In this document: one piece after another, positions 13,289 to 19,873 of the stretch | Numbering within the stretch: position 1 is the stretch's first letter | Layout of the letters: every line of letters starts with the position of its first letter | Assembly: GCA_964355425.1 (NCBI GenBank) | Contig: CAYHDN010000011.1 | Coordinates: 1 to 19,873 of the forward strand | DNA length: 19,873 bases | Reading direction: 5' to 3' | DNA from: CAYHDN01 sp964355425 | GTDB taxonomy: Bacteria; Patescibacteriota; UBA1384; XYA2-FULL-43-10; CAINNR01 | Made by a program: the position numbers and the translations under genes | The notes under the pieces: generated by a model | Seen by the model: only the letters and a program-made list of their open reading frames with translations | Told to the model about the DNA's origin: nothing | Databases searched by the model: none

Positions 13289-13653
13289 TAGACTACCTCG
13301 GGTGCCAGGGAAATGATCTTCATAAACCTTTGGCGTAATTCTCTGGGAATAGGGCCAAAAACGCGCGTTCCTCTAGGTATTCCTTCTTTATCAATAATTA
13401 CTACTGCATTTTCGGAAAATCTTATGACTGATCCGTCGGTTCGCCTAAGTGGTGCCTTTTGTCGTACAATTACAGCATTTACGACTTCTTTTTTCTTGAC
13501 GCCGGCTCTGGGAGTGGCAACTTTTACCGAAGCCGAGATCACATTACCAATAACAGCACTCCTAGGCGAAGCGCCCTGCAAAGTAGTGATGCATTCGATT
13601 AATCTGGCACCACTATTATCGGCAACTATTAATTGTGTTCCTGACTGTATCAT
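13288..13653 (-). CDS. rplN: 50S ribosomal protein L14 (uL14)
   Basis: L14 lies at the subunit interface, contacts 16S h14 and is the target of the silencing factor RsfS. The 121-residue product has the canonical MIQSGTQLIVADNSGARLIE, VIGNVISASVKVATPRAG, VVNAVIVRQKAPLRRTDGS, VIRFSENAVVIIDKEGIPRG, TRVFGPIPRELRQR and FMKIISLAPEVV. The ATG overlaps the rpsQ stop by 4 nt, with GGAGAAG upstream. Confidence 0.97.
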   Translation of the reverse strand: MIQSGTQLIVADNSGARLIECITTLQGASPRSAVIGNVISASVKVATPRAGVKKKEVVNAVIVRQKAPLRRTDGSVIRFSENAVVIIDKEGIPRGTRVFGPIPRELRQRFMKIISLAPEVV

Positions 13654-13907
13654 TTCTTCTCCGGGCTATCAATTTTAAAATGGACGCCTTTTGATTTCGG
13701 ACGAACAGATGAAATATTTACAACATCACTGATTTCAACATCAAATTTACCTTTTTGGGCTTTTATCCGCTTATTGGATCTAAATTTTTTTCCATAAAGG
13801 GGATGGGTTTTTACTCGCTGAAGATCAACAACAACAACGTTGTTCATAGATTTTGAAACAATTTGGCCAGTTAGCAATTTTTTTGCTCTGGTTTTACTCT
13901 CCGCCAT
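13650..13907 (-). CDS. rpsQ: 30S ribosomal protein S17 (uS17)
   Basis: S17 is an OB-fold primary 16S binder of the 5' domain. The 85-residue product has LTGQIVSKSMNNVVVVDLQR, VKTHPLYGKKFRSNKRIKAQ and the later DVVNISSVRPKSKGVHFKI. The KAHDE-type segment common in other bacteria is here KAQKGKFDVEISD. The start lies 14 nt inside rpmC behind AAGGAGA. Confidence 0.95.
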   Translation of the reverse strand: MAESKTRAKKLLTGQIVSKSMNNVVVVDLQRVKTHPLYGKKFRSNKRIKAQKGKFDVEISDVVNISSVRPKSKGVHFKIDSPEKK

Positions 13908-14112
13908 TGTTCTCCTTCAGACGTCCGTTAAGAATCGTTTTCGCTCTAGCAATATCTGATTTTATCTGTGCAATTTTGTGAATCCCCTTTGTTTTATGGT
14001 TAGCTATATCAATTCTAAGGTTAAGAATCGATAATTGCATAACTGAAATCTCTTTCTGCAAATCAGAATCTTTTAAAGCTAGAAATTTTTTCATTCTTTC
14101 GGACATTTTCAT
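13894..14112 (-). CDS. rpmC: 50S ribosomal protein L29 (uL29)
   Basis: L29 is a two-helix protein at the exit tunnel rim, near the trigger factor and SRP docking site. The 72-residue product has the helical hairpin with LALKDSDLQKEISVMQLSIL, NLRIDIANHKTKGIHKIAQ and KSDIARAKTILNGR. It starts 3 nt after rplP; a second in-frame ATG two codons downstream could also be used. No strong ribosome binding site is visible, so re-initiation after rplP is likely. Position between rplP and rpsQ is invariant in bacteria. Confidence 0.93.
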   Translation of the reverse strand: MKMSERMKKFLALKDSDLQKEISVMQLSILNLRIDIANHKTKGIHKIAQIKSDIARAKTILNGRLKENNGGE

Positions 14113-14115
14113 TGA

Positions 14116-14523
14116 TTATTCTTTTGTTAAAAACTTGGTTTTAACCCTTAACTTGTACGCGGCCAGCCTCATCGCTTCTTTTGCTACTGGTGCCGGCACT
14201 CCATCCATCTCAAACAAAATTGTACCTGGTACTACTCGAGAGACAAAATGGTCAACCGTGCCCTTACCTGACCCCATCGGTGTTTCTGCAGAAGTAGTGG
14301 TTACCGGCTTTTCTGGAAAAATTCTAATCCAAATTTGTCCGCCGCGTTTAACATATCTTGTCATCGCCCGACGAGCAGCTTCAATTTCTCTTGCAGTTAT
14401 CCAACCGCGCTCGAGTGTTTTTAAGCCAAAACTACCAAAGTGGATTTCAAAACCTCTGGTGGCATCGCCAGGAAGTTTTCCTCTTTGTTGTTTCCTATGT
14501 TTCATTTTTTTCGGTAGCAACAT
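14116..14523 (-). CDS. rplP: 50S ribosomal protein L16 (uL16)
   Basis: L16 organises the A-site region of 23S rRNA and joins late in assembly. The 135-residue product has MLLPKKMKHRKQQRGKLPG, FGSFGLKTLERGWITAREIE, AARRAMTRYVKRGGQIWIRI, FPEKPVTTTSAETPMGSGKG and the C-terminal FEMDGVPAPVAKEAMRLAAY. Length and motifs are standard. AAGGAA precedes the ATG, 14 nt after rpsC. Confidence 0.97.
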   Translation of the reverse strand: MLLPKKMKHRKQQRGKLPGDATRGFEIHFGSFGLKTLERGWITAREIEAARRAMTRYVKRGGQIWIRIFPEKPVTTTSAETPMGSGKGTVDHFVSRVVPGTILFEMDGVPAPVAKEAMRLAAYKLRVKTKFLTKE

Positions 14524-14537
14524 TTTATTTCCTTGAC

Positions 14538-15206
14538 TTACTTGCCATTAGCGCCTGATTCGGTATCGGCGGCAATTTCAAATTTCTTCTCGCCCTTATA
14601 TATCCAGACTTTAATACCGACGGTGCCATAAGTTGTTTTTGCTACAACAAAAGAGTAATCAATATGGCTTTTGAGGGTCGAAAGCGGAACAAGGCCTTGA
14701 GTCAATTTTTCCGATCTGGCAATCTCTGCGCCATTGAGACGGCCTGATATTTGAATTTTAATTCCCTTCACTCCGGCTTGATCAGCTTTATCCAGCGCCT
14801 GTTTCATTGCTCGCCTGAAAGGCATTCTTTTTTCTATTTGAGCGCTGATATTTCCGGCTACGACACCGGCATCAGCATCGGGATTTTTAACTTCTTCAAT
14901 ATTTACTTTTACTTTGCTTCCGCGGACAAATTTTTCGATTCCATCTTTAATTTTATTTGCTCCGGCGCCACCTCTTCCGATAATCACACCCGGCCTTGCT
15001 GTTCTAACAATAACTGTAATTTTGTTCGCATCCCGATCAATCAAAACCGAGGATATCGCTGCAATTTTGAATTCCTCCATTATATAACGACGAATTCGAA
15101 AATCTTGATGAAGTAATTCGGCATAATTTCCACGTCCAAACCAGCGAGATTTCCAGTTCTCATTAATTTTCAAGCGCCAACTAGTTGGATTAACTTTTTG
15201 TCCCAT
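14538..15206 (-). CDS. rpsC: 30S ribosomal protein S3 (uS3)
   Basis: S3 forms part of the mRNA entry channel and helicase centre. The 222-residue product has MGQKVNPTSWRLKINENWKS, the KH domain with GVIIGRGGAGANKIKDGIEK (GRGG at 77-80), NISAQIEKRMPFRRAMKQAL, GVKGIKIQISGRLNGAEIAR and YGTVGIKVWIYKGE. The gene begins 17 nt before the rplV stop, the longest overlap in this operon, with AAGAAAG as a weak ribosome binding site. Confidence 0.97.
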   Translation of the reverse strand: MGQKVNPTSWRLKINENWKSRWFGRGNYAELLHQDFRIRRYIMEEFKIAAISSVLIDRDANKITVIVRTARPGVIIGRGGAGANKIKDGIEKFVRGSKVKVNIEEVKNPDADAGVVAGNISAQIEKRMPFRRAMKQALDKADQAGVKGIKIQISGRLNGAEIARSEKLTQGLVPLSTLKSHIDYSFVVAKTTYGTVGIKVWIYKGEKKFEIAADTESGANGK

Positions 15207-15591
15207 TGGATTCTTTCTTAATCAAATTAGACTTATGCGACTTATTAGACTTATTTGGCTTGGCGTCGTCAGATAATGTCAGTTCTAAGTGACTTTGTCG
15301 CTTTTTCATCGGCAGATAAGATCCTTTTGAGGCTGGCTTACCGCGTTTTAAACTCGGACCGTCATTGCAAGCAATTTGACTAACAATTAATCTATCACCG
15401 CTGATCTCTTCGGCCTTTGCCACTGAAAGCCCTGACAAAATCAGATTTGCAACAAGCGTCGAACCTTTATTATTTTGAAATTTTAAAACGTTGTGGGCAC
15501 GCTTAGCATTCATTCCTCTGATCAAATTAACTGCCAAGCGAAGTTTTCTCGGTGAAATTTTCAAATATCGACTTTTGATTTTAAATTCCAC
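15190..15591 (-). CDS. rplV: 50S ribosomal protein L22 (uL22) with repetitive lysine/serine/asparagine tail
   Basis: L22 lines the nascent-peptide exit tunnel. Residues 1-109 match the family: KSRYLKISPRKLRLAVNLIR, GMNAKRAHNVLKF, CNDGPSLKRGKPASKGSYLP and KKRQSHLELTLSDD. The tunnel hairpin is shorter and less arginine-rich than in E. coli. Residues 110-133 form a tail, part of it coded by a tandem 9-nt repeat giving NKSNKSHKSN. The start is GTG at 15591, 13 nt after rpsS, with TAGGAT upstream. The tail overlaps the rpsC start. Confidence 0.94.
   Translation of the reverse strand: MEFKIKSRYLKISPRKLRLAVNLIRGMNAKRAHNVLKFQNNKGSTLVANLILSGLSVAKAEEISGDRLIVSQIACNDGPSLKRGKPASKGSYLPMKKRQSHLELTLSDDAKPNKSNKSHKSNLIKKESNGTKS
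15229..15255 (-). repeat. Tandem 9-nt repeat inside the rplV tail
   Basis: On the minus strand three consecutive copies read AATAAGTCT, AATAAGTCG and CATAAGTCT, coding NKS-NKS-HKS. The copies differ at one position each, which fits recent expansion by slippage within a disordered tail. Confidence 0.75.
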
Positions 15592-15604
15592 AATAATATC
15601 CTAT

Positions 15605-15943
15605 TTATTCCTTAGTTTCTTTAAGCGATGCTTCAGTATCTACCGGCTTACTGCCGCTAGCTGATGTTTCTTGTTCTTTTGCCATTCGGCCACCATGTCG
15701 GCGGAATTTTCTGGTCAACGAAAACTCACCGAGTTTGTGGCCAATCATATCCTCAACAACAAAGACCGGAATATGCTCTTTCCCATTGTGAACTGCAATT
15801 GTACTTCCTACCATCTCAGGTGAAATCGCACATGAGCGTGACCAAGTTTTGATTGCAACCTTTCCAGCAGATTTTTTCGCATCCATAATTTTTTTAAGCA
15901 ATTTCTCATCAATATATGGACCTTTTTTAGATGATCTTGACAT
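15605..15943 (-). CDS. rpsS: 30S ribosomal protein S19 (uS19) with charged tail
   Basis: S19 is in the 30S head, forms a bridge to L5, and contacts A-site tRNA. Residues 1-90 match the family: MSRSSKKGPYIDEKLLKKI, KTWSRSCAISPEMVGSTIAV, HNGKEHIPVFVVEDMIGHKL and GEFSLTRKFRRHGG. Residues 91-112 are an extra serine and glutamate-rich tail (SASGSKPVDTEASLKETKE). It starts 1 nt after rplB with AGGAG upstream. Confidence 0.96.
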   Translation of the reverse strand: MSRSSKKGPYIDEKLLKKIMDAKKSAGKVAIKTWSRSCAISPEMVGSTIAVHNGKEHIPVFVVEDMIGHKLGEFSLTRKFRRHGGRMAKEQETSASGSKPVDTEASLKETKE

Positions 15944-15944
15944 C

Positions 15945-16769
15945 TTAGCTCCTGCGTTTAATTATTGACGACGATGATCGGTTTTTGCGGTTTCTGGTTC
16001 TGTATCCGAGCGTTGGCATACCCCAAGGAGTTTTTGGGTGTGGCATACCTATAGACGTACCGCCCTCGCCTCCGCCGTGTGGATGATCAACTGCATTTTT
16101 AGCTTTGCCACGGACTGTTGGCCGGATACCTTTGTGACGCATTCTTCCAGCTTTTCCAAAGCTTATGTTCATAACGTCCGAGTTTCCAATCGCACCGATA
16201 GAAGCAAAGCAGTCATCTTTAAGTTTCCGAACCTCACCACTTGGGAGTTTTAGAGTCACAACGCCGTTTTCAACTGAAAGTAAAGTGGCATAATTTCCAG
16301 CGCTACGACAAAGTTTGCCGCCCTTGCCTGCAAACATTTCGATATTGTGAATCTGGGTTCCAATCGGAATGTTTTTTAATTTCATTCTGTTACCGATTCT
16401 AGCTGGAGCCGAATCATTATTCTCTACTGTGGCTCCAATCTTCAATTTATCAGGTGCCAAAATATAATCATGTAATCCGTTTTCATACTCAATCAGGGCA
16501 ATATTGGCGGTCCGGTTTGGATCATATTCCAAAGATACAACTTTACCGCGGGATTTATTGTCAAAATTAAAATTAACCAAGCGATATAATCTTTTCTCTC
16601 CGCCTCCTCGATGGGCGACGGTAACTTTACCACTATTATTTCTGCCGGATTTTTTCGTCAAAACCGTTTTGAGTAAAGCAGGGATTTTCCTTTTTTTTAC
16701 AGCTGAAAAACTCAGATAACTTCTTCCCCGGCTGGAATTATTGATTGGTTTTAATTTTCGCAGTGCCAT
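15945..16769 (-). CDS. rplB: 50S ribosomal protein L2 (uL2)
   Basis: L2 is required for subunit association and supports the peptidyl transferase centre. The 274-residue product has normal length with VAHRGGGEKRLYRLVNF (51-67), the OB and SH3-like domains, and the C-terminal signature NAVDHPHGGGEGGTSIGMPH including the conserved H229, then KTPWGMPTLGYRTR and a basic end. Its ATG overlaps the rplW stop by one base (TAATG). Confidence 0.97.
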   Translation of the reverse strand: MALRKLKPINNSSRGRSYLSFSAVKKRKIPALLKTVLTKKSGRNNSGKVTVAHRGGGEKRLYRLVNFNFDNKSRGKVVSLEYDPNRTANIALIEYENGLHDYILAPDKLKIGATVENNDSAPARIGNRMKLKNIPIGTQIHNIEMFAGKGGKLCRSAGNYATLLSVENGVVTLKLPSGEVRKLKDDCFASIGAIGNSDVMNISFGKAGRMRHKGIRPTVRGKAKNAVDHPHGGGEGGTSIGMPHPKTPWGMPTLGYRTRNRKNRSSSSIIKRRS

Positions 16770-17110
16770 TATTTACTTTCTTTACTTTCATCTTTAATCT
16801 TTGAATTTTGGACTTTTTTATTTTCTTTTTCCTCAGCTTCAAAAATATTTATTTTTTGACCCTTTTTTATTTTAACATAAGCTTTCTTTACATTTGAGCG
16901 GGTGCCGATCTTTTTTCCAGCGCCCTTAACTTTACCGGAAATATTTACAATATTTACTTCCGCAACTTTAACCTTGAATAATTTTTCGATTTGTTGCACA
17001 ATCATCTGTTTGTTGGAATTTCTTGCCACTTGAAAGACATAAATGCCCGCCGCTGCTTGGGTAAAGCTTTTTTCTGAGATTACTGGTTTTTTGATTATTT
17101 GATCATTCAT
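16769..17110 (-). CDS. rplW: 50S ribosomal protein L23 (uL23)
   Basis: L23 forms the docking site for trigger factor and SRP at the tunnel exit. The 113-residue product starts MNDQIIKKPVISEKSF, has VARNSNKQMIVQQIEKLFKV, VAEVNIVNISGKVKGAGKKI and NVKKAYVKIKKGQKI. The last 20 or so residues are lysine and glutamate-rich (EKENKKVQNSKIKDESKESK), slightly longer than the family. It overlaps rplD by 8 nt and rplB by 1 nt. Confidence 0.95.
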   Translation of the reverse strand: MNDQIIKKPVISEKSFTQAAAGIYVFQVARNSNKQMIVQQIEKLFKVKVAEVNIVNISGKVKGAGKKIGTRSNVKKAYVKIKKGQKINIFEAEEKENKKVQNSKIKDESKESK

Positions 17111-17792
17111 CTTTCAACTCTCTCTTCTCGATTTTATTATAATCAATTTTTTTTATTGTTTGGCTTTTTTTGCTTAAAATAGCTTCTAATTCTTGCAGCG
17201 ACTTTTTGGTAAAAAGTAAACTGTCGGCGCAGAGGATTGAAACAACATCGAGCTTATCGAAATTAAACAATCTAACTGTTGGAATATTCCGAAAAGATTT
17301 CTCTAGGTTTTCATTGTCTCTTTCCAAAAACAACCCGACAAAACCTTTCAGTGGTAATTTTTCGATAACACCAGAAGCTTCTTTGGTTTTTGGAGCAGAA
17401 AATTTTAATTCCTCGACGCCAATTGCAGACTTATTTATTACTTTTGAAAATATCACCGCTAACAGGGCTGCTTTGCGCTCTTTTTTGTTAATTTTAATTT
17501 CAAAATTCCGATTGGATCTTGGTCCAAAAGTGATTCCCCCACCAATCCATATCGGCGAACGACGCGAGCCATGTCTCGCTCGGCCAGTGCCCTTCTGTTT
17601 CCAAGGTTTCTTGCCGCCACCAGAGACCTCGCTTTTATTTTTGGTATTGGCAATAGCGTCCCGGTTTGCATTTCTAACATAGCGAATATATTCCAAAATT
17701 CTTGAGTCGGAAATCTCTGACTTCAGAGATTCGGGATATTCGCGGGCGATGTCTTTTTCGCCATTTATTTTGTAAAATTCAATTTTCGCCAT
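17103..17792 (-). CDS. rplD: 50S ribosomal protein L4 (uL4)
   Basis: L4 lines the exit tunnel constriction and in E. coli also represses the S10 operon by attenuation. The 229-residue product has NANRDAIANTKNKSEVSGGG, KKPWKQKGTGRARHGSRRSP (the tunnel loop) and IWIGGGITFGPRSNRNFEIK, followed by the Rossmann-like globular domain and SILCADSLLFTKKSLQELEA. Its ATG overlaps the rplC stop by one base. If L4 autoregulation exists here, the structured region before rplC is the natural candidate target; this is inference. Confidence 0.96.
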   Translation of the reverse strand: MAKIEFYKINGEKDIAREYPESLKSEISDSRILEYIRYVRNANRDAIANTKNKSEVSGGGKKPWKQKGTGRARHGSRRSPIWIGGGITFGPRSNRNFEIKINKKERKAALLAVIFSKVINKSAIGVEELKFSAPKTKEASGVIEKLPLKGFVGLFLERDNENLEKSFRNIPTVRLFNFDKLDVVSILCADSLLFTKKSLQELEAILSKKSQTIKKIDYNKIEKRELKDE

Positions 17793-18355
17793 TATTTCGA
17801 AATTATTTTTACTTCTCCGCCGGTATTCCCGGGAATTGCTCCGGATATCAGCAGAATATTTTTCTCTGGATCAACGTCAATGACCTCAAGATTTTTAACC
17901 GTTATCCTTTCGCCGCCCATTCGACCAGGCATTCTCTGGCCTTTCAAAACATGTTGCGGGTAAGCAGCACCGATCGAACCCAAACGACGCTGTTGATTTG
18001 AGCCATGAGTTTGCGGACCTTTGGCAAAATGGTATCTCTTGATCGTTCCGGCAAAACCTTTGCCTTTACTTATACCGATGGCCAGAACCTTGTCACCGGG
18101 AGAAAATAAAGAAACCTTAATCTTTTGTCCGATTTTAAAATCATCTGATAAACTGTCTTCTGATCTAAATTCCATCGTTTTGAATTTTCGATGGTTAGAG
18201 ATTTTTACTTTTATGGCATTATAACCGCTTTTTTTTTCGGAAATTATTTCCAAAATCTCAGTTGGTTTGGCTTCAATTAAAGTTACCGGCAAAACATTTC
18301 CTTCGCCGTCAAACACCTGAGTCATTTTTAATTTTTTTCCAACCAGGATTTTCAT
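17792..18355 (-). CDS. rplC: 50S ribosomal protein L3 (uL3)
   Basis: L3 is an assembly initiator whose loop approaches the peptidyl transferase centre. The 187-residue product is shorter than the 205-210 of many bacteria, mainly in the middle. It has MKILVGKKLKMTQVFDGEGN, GISKGKGFAGTIKRYHFAKG, THGSNQQRRLGSIGAAYPQH, VLKGQRMPGRMGGERITVKN and a NILLISGAIPGNTGG end. The glutamine methylated by PrmB in E. coli is not conserved (AAY in place of QNQ). The ATG at 18355 has no Shine-Dalgarno site and follows a 158-nt structured intergenic region. Confidence 0.96.
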   Translation of the reverse strand: MKILVGKKLKMTQVFDGEGNVLPVTLIEAKPTEILEIISEKKSGYNAIKVKISNHRKFKTMEFRSEDSLSDDFKIGQKIKVSLFSPGDKVLAIGISKGKGFAGTIKRYHFAKGPQTHGSNQQRRLGSIGAAYPQHVLKGQRMPGRMGGERITVKNLEVIDVDPEKNILLISGAIPGNTGGEVKIISK

Positions 18356-18514
18356 AATTAAAACAAAATAAATGAACCAGGAACCTTCCCTTTCCTAGGG
18401 GCGTTATCCTTGGTCTGGTTAATTTGATTTTTTTTACCCTGGGTTCAGGGTGGTTTAGGGTTACCCCTAACCGCTAGTCCCGAGTTTCAGAACTAGCTGA
18501 CTATGGGTAATCTA
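18356..18514 (-). promoter_or_regulatory. Structured rpsJ-rplC intergenic RNA, candidate ribosomal-protein leader
   Basis: This non-coding stretch, the longest in the window, folds on the minus strand into three hairpins. The first (18461-18510) has arms TTACCC / GGGTAA, an inner TAGTC / GGTTA and GCTAGT / ACTAGC, about 17 pairs with a 13-nt loop. The second (18436-18451) is ACCCTG-AACC-CAGGGT followed by eight A. The third (18375-18420) is closed by AACCAG / CTGGTT with ACC / GGT inside. The 5' TTACCC could instead pair with GGGTAA at 18434-18439, and GGTTA-GGGG-TAACC forms a small hairpin exclusive of the first. No U-tract follows any stem, so none is a standard terminator. Confidence 0.65.
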
Positions 18515-18841
18515 TCACATTTTGATTTCAATGTCCACGCCCGCAGGCAAATCGAGTGACATCAATGAATCAATCGTCTTCGGGGTTGGATTTATGACAT
18601 CAATCAATCGTTTATGAACCCGCATTTCAAACTGCTCACGGCTGTCTTTAAAAACATTTGGAGATTTGATTACTGTTAATTTTGAAGTATCAGTTGGTAG
18701 CGGAATCGGCCCGATAACTTTCGCCCCTGATCTTGTGGCCGTATCGATAATTTCACGTGCTGATTTATCGATTATCCGATAATCATAAGCCTTTAGCTTT
18801 ATTCTGATCTTCTGTTTTATTGAATCTTTTGTTCCCGGCAC
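18515..18841 (-). CDS. rpsJ: 30S ribosomal protein S10 (uS10)
   Basis: S10 lies in the 30S head and doubles as the NusE transcription antitermination factor. The 108-residue product has IRIKLKAYDYRIIDKSAREI, GAKVIGPIPLPTDTSKLTVI, the SPNVFKDSREQFEMRVHKRL loop and DLPAGVDIEIKM at the end. AAGGAGA lies upstream at good spacing. It begins 21 nt after tuf, so tuf and rpsJ form one unit, while 158 nt of structured sequence separates rpsJ from rplC. The stop is TGA. Confidence 0.97.
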   Translation of the reverse strand: MPGTKDSIKQKIRIKLKAYDYRIIDKSAREIIDTATRSGAKVIGPIPLPTDTSKLTVIKSPNVFKDSREQFEMRVHKRLIDVINPTPKTIDSLMSLDLPAGVDIEIKM

Positions 18842-18862
18842 AAATCTCCTTACAGTTTGGAA

Positions 18863-19873
18863 TTATTTTGATATTTTCGCCACGACACCGGCACCAACAG
18901 TTTTTCCACCTTCACGAATAGCAAACCGCTGATTCTCTTCAAGAGCAACAGGGACGATAAGCTTAACTTTGATATTGACTTCATCGCCAGGCATAACCAT
19001 CTCTCCCTCAAATTCTACCTCACCGGTTACATCGGTTGTGCCGATATAAAACTGAGGCTTGTAACCTTTGGTAAACGGGGTATGCCGTCCGCCTTCTTCT
19101 TTGGTCAAAACATAGATTTGAGCCTCAAATTCGGTGTGAGGCGTGACAGTTCCTGGTTTAGCCAGTACTTGACCACGTTCAATATCTTCTCTTTCAACGC
19201 CTCGCAGAAGTACTCCGATATTATCACCAGCTTGACCCTGGTCAAGCATCTTGCGGAACATTTCAACACCCGTAACGGTAGTTTTAGTCGTCTTTTTTAT
19301 ACCAACAATCTCTACTTCTTCGTTTACTTTGACAATACCACGGGTAACACGACCGGTAGCAACAGTTCCTCGACCCTTGATTGAGAATACGTCTTCAATT
19401 GGCATAAGGAATGGTTTGTCGATGTCTCTTGTTGGCTCGGGAATCCACGAGTCAATGGCATCCATAAGTTTATGAATAGATTTTTCGCCTTCGGCATCAC
19501 CGTTTAGGGCTTTCAAAGCAGACCCGCGGATGATTGGCGTGTTGTCGCCGTCAAATTCGTATTTAGTCAGAAGCTCTTTAATTTCCATCTCGACAAGGTC
19601 AATGAGTTCCGGATCATCAACCATGTCAACTTTATTCAAAAATACGACCATTTTGGGCACACCAACCTGCTTAGCCAAAAGGATGTGCTCTCTGGTTTGC
19701 GGCATCGGACCATCAGCGGCGGATACAACCAAAATTGCACCATCCATCTGAGCCGCACCTGTGATCATATTTTTTACATAATCAGCATGGCCTGGGCAGT
19801 CAACGTGGGCGTAGTGGCGTTTATCAGTTTCATACTCTTGATGAGAAGTAGCAATAGTAATACCGCGCTCTTT
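18863..19873 (-). CDS. tuf: Elongation factor Tu, partial (C-terminal about 336 residues)
   Basis: EF-Tu is the GTPase that delivers aminoacyl-tRNA to the ribosomal A site. The gene runs off the right edge, so the start, P-loop and part of switch I are missing. Visible from the first codon are KERGITIATSHQEYETDKRH (end of switch I and following), G3 DCPGH (25-29), G4 NKVD (80-83) and G5 SALK (118-121), then domains 2 and 3 with GRGTVATGRVTRG, KPGTVTPHTEF, GGRHTPFTKGYKPQFY and the end RFAIREGGKTVGAGVV. The usual N after RGITI is A here, and V after TSH is Q. It is followed by rpsJ after 21 nt. Confidence 0.97.
   Translation of the reverse strand, partial: KERGITIATSHQEYETDKRHYAHVDCPGHADYVKNMITGAAQMDGAILVVSAADGPMPQTREHILLAKQVGVPKMVVFLNKVDMVDDPELIDLVEMEIKELLTKYEFDGDNTPIIRGSALKALNGDAEGEKSIHKLMDAIDSWIPEPTRDIDKPFLMPIEDVFSIKGRGTVATGRVTRGIVKVNEEVEIVGIKKTTKTTVTGVEMFRKMLDQGQAGDNIGVLLRGVEREDIERGQVLAKPGTVTPHTEFEAQIYVLTKEEGGRHTPFTKGYKPQFYIGTTDVTGEVEFEGEMVMPGDEVNIKVKLIVPVALEENQRFAIREGGKTVGAGVVAKISK

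Noticed and set aside
17170..17682. Open frame of 170 codons on the plus strand
   Set aside because: It is antisense to rplD, a clear L4 gene, and has no ribosome binding site or recognisable domain.
18428..18451. Hairpin ACCCTG-AACC-CAGGGT next to a run of eight A/T as a rho-independent terminator
   Set aside because: On the minus strand the stem is followed by A, not T; on the plus strand the T run precedes the stem. Neither orientation gives a stem followed by a U-tract.
1..19873. Recoded UGA (glycine) as in some CPR lineages
   Set aside because: rpsJ, rpsQ, rpsE, adk, rplQ and rplM all end at TGA exactly where their families end, so UGA is a stop here.
1..19873. Mobile elements, prophage genes, CRISPR arrays, tRNA or rRNA genes
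   Set aside because: No transposase or phage-like frames, no regularly spaced repeats, and no spacer is long or structured enough for a tRNA cloverleaf; the longest spacer (158 nt) does not fold as a tRNA.

Overview
The window is a bacterial housekeeping locus dominated by one very long minus-strand ribosomal protein super-operon. Read 5' to 3' on the minus strand it runs from the right edge to about 2.47 kb: tuf (cut by the edge), rpsJ, then the S10/spc/alpha gene order (rplC, rplD, rplW, rplB, rpsS, rplV, rpsC, rplP, rpmC, rpsQ, rplN, rplX, rplE, rpsN, rpsH, rplF, rplR, rpsE, rplO, secY, adk, map, infA, rpmJ, rpsM, rpsK, rpsD, rpoA, rplQ), then rplM, rpsI and rbfA. Most junctions are overlaps of 1-17 nt or gaps under 15 nt, so the products (ribosomal proteins, EF-Tu, IF-1, the SecY translocon core, methionine aminopeptidase, adenylate kinase, RNA polymerase alpha, the 30S maturation factor RbfA) are almost certainly co-expressed.

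The sequence suggests a Candidate Phyla Radiation (Patescibacteria) bacterium. There is no rpmD (L30) between rpsE and rplO, where those two genes overlap by 4 nt; L30 absence is a described trait of that radiation. The DNA is AT-rich, genes are tightly packed, several ribosomal proteins carry lysine-rich C-terminal tails, and PheS is unusually short. TGA is used as a normal stop (rpsJ, rpsQ, rpsE, adk, rplQ, rplM), which argues against the lineages that read UGA as glycine. I cannot place it at phylum level from this window.

Three breaks in the super-operon look regulatory. The 158 nt between rpsJ and rplC fold into three successive hairpins with mutually exclusive pairings, a candidate ribosomal-protein leader. 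The 112 nt between map and infA hold a near-consensus sigma70 promoter whose -10 box lies only 7 nt before the infA ATG, so the mRNA should be leaderless. The 73 nt between rpsM and rpsK are A-rich on the coding strand and contain no clear Shine-Dalgarno site.

Left of rbfA the layout changes. A 79-codon, cysteine-rich (11 Cys) zinc-ribbon-like gene sits alone on the plus strand with its own TATAAT box, a strong Shine-Dalgarno site and a perfect intrinsic terminator shared with the convergent end of rbfA. Divergent from it on the minus strand is a second operon: a four-helix membrane protein of unknown function, then pheS and pheT (cut by the left edge). Its promoter also puts the start codon at about +1. 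The PheS subunit begins directly at the catalytic core and lacks the usual N-terminal tRNA-binding coiled coil. No tRNA, rRNA, insertion sequence, prophage gene or CRISPR array is visible, and no gene-free stretch exceeds 160 nt.
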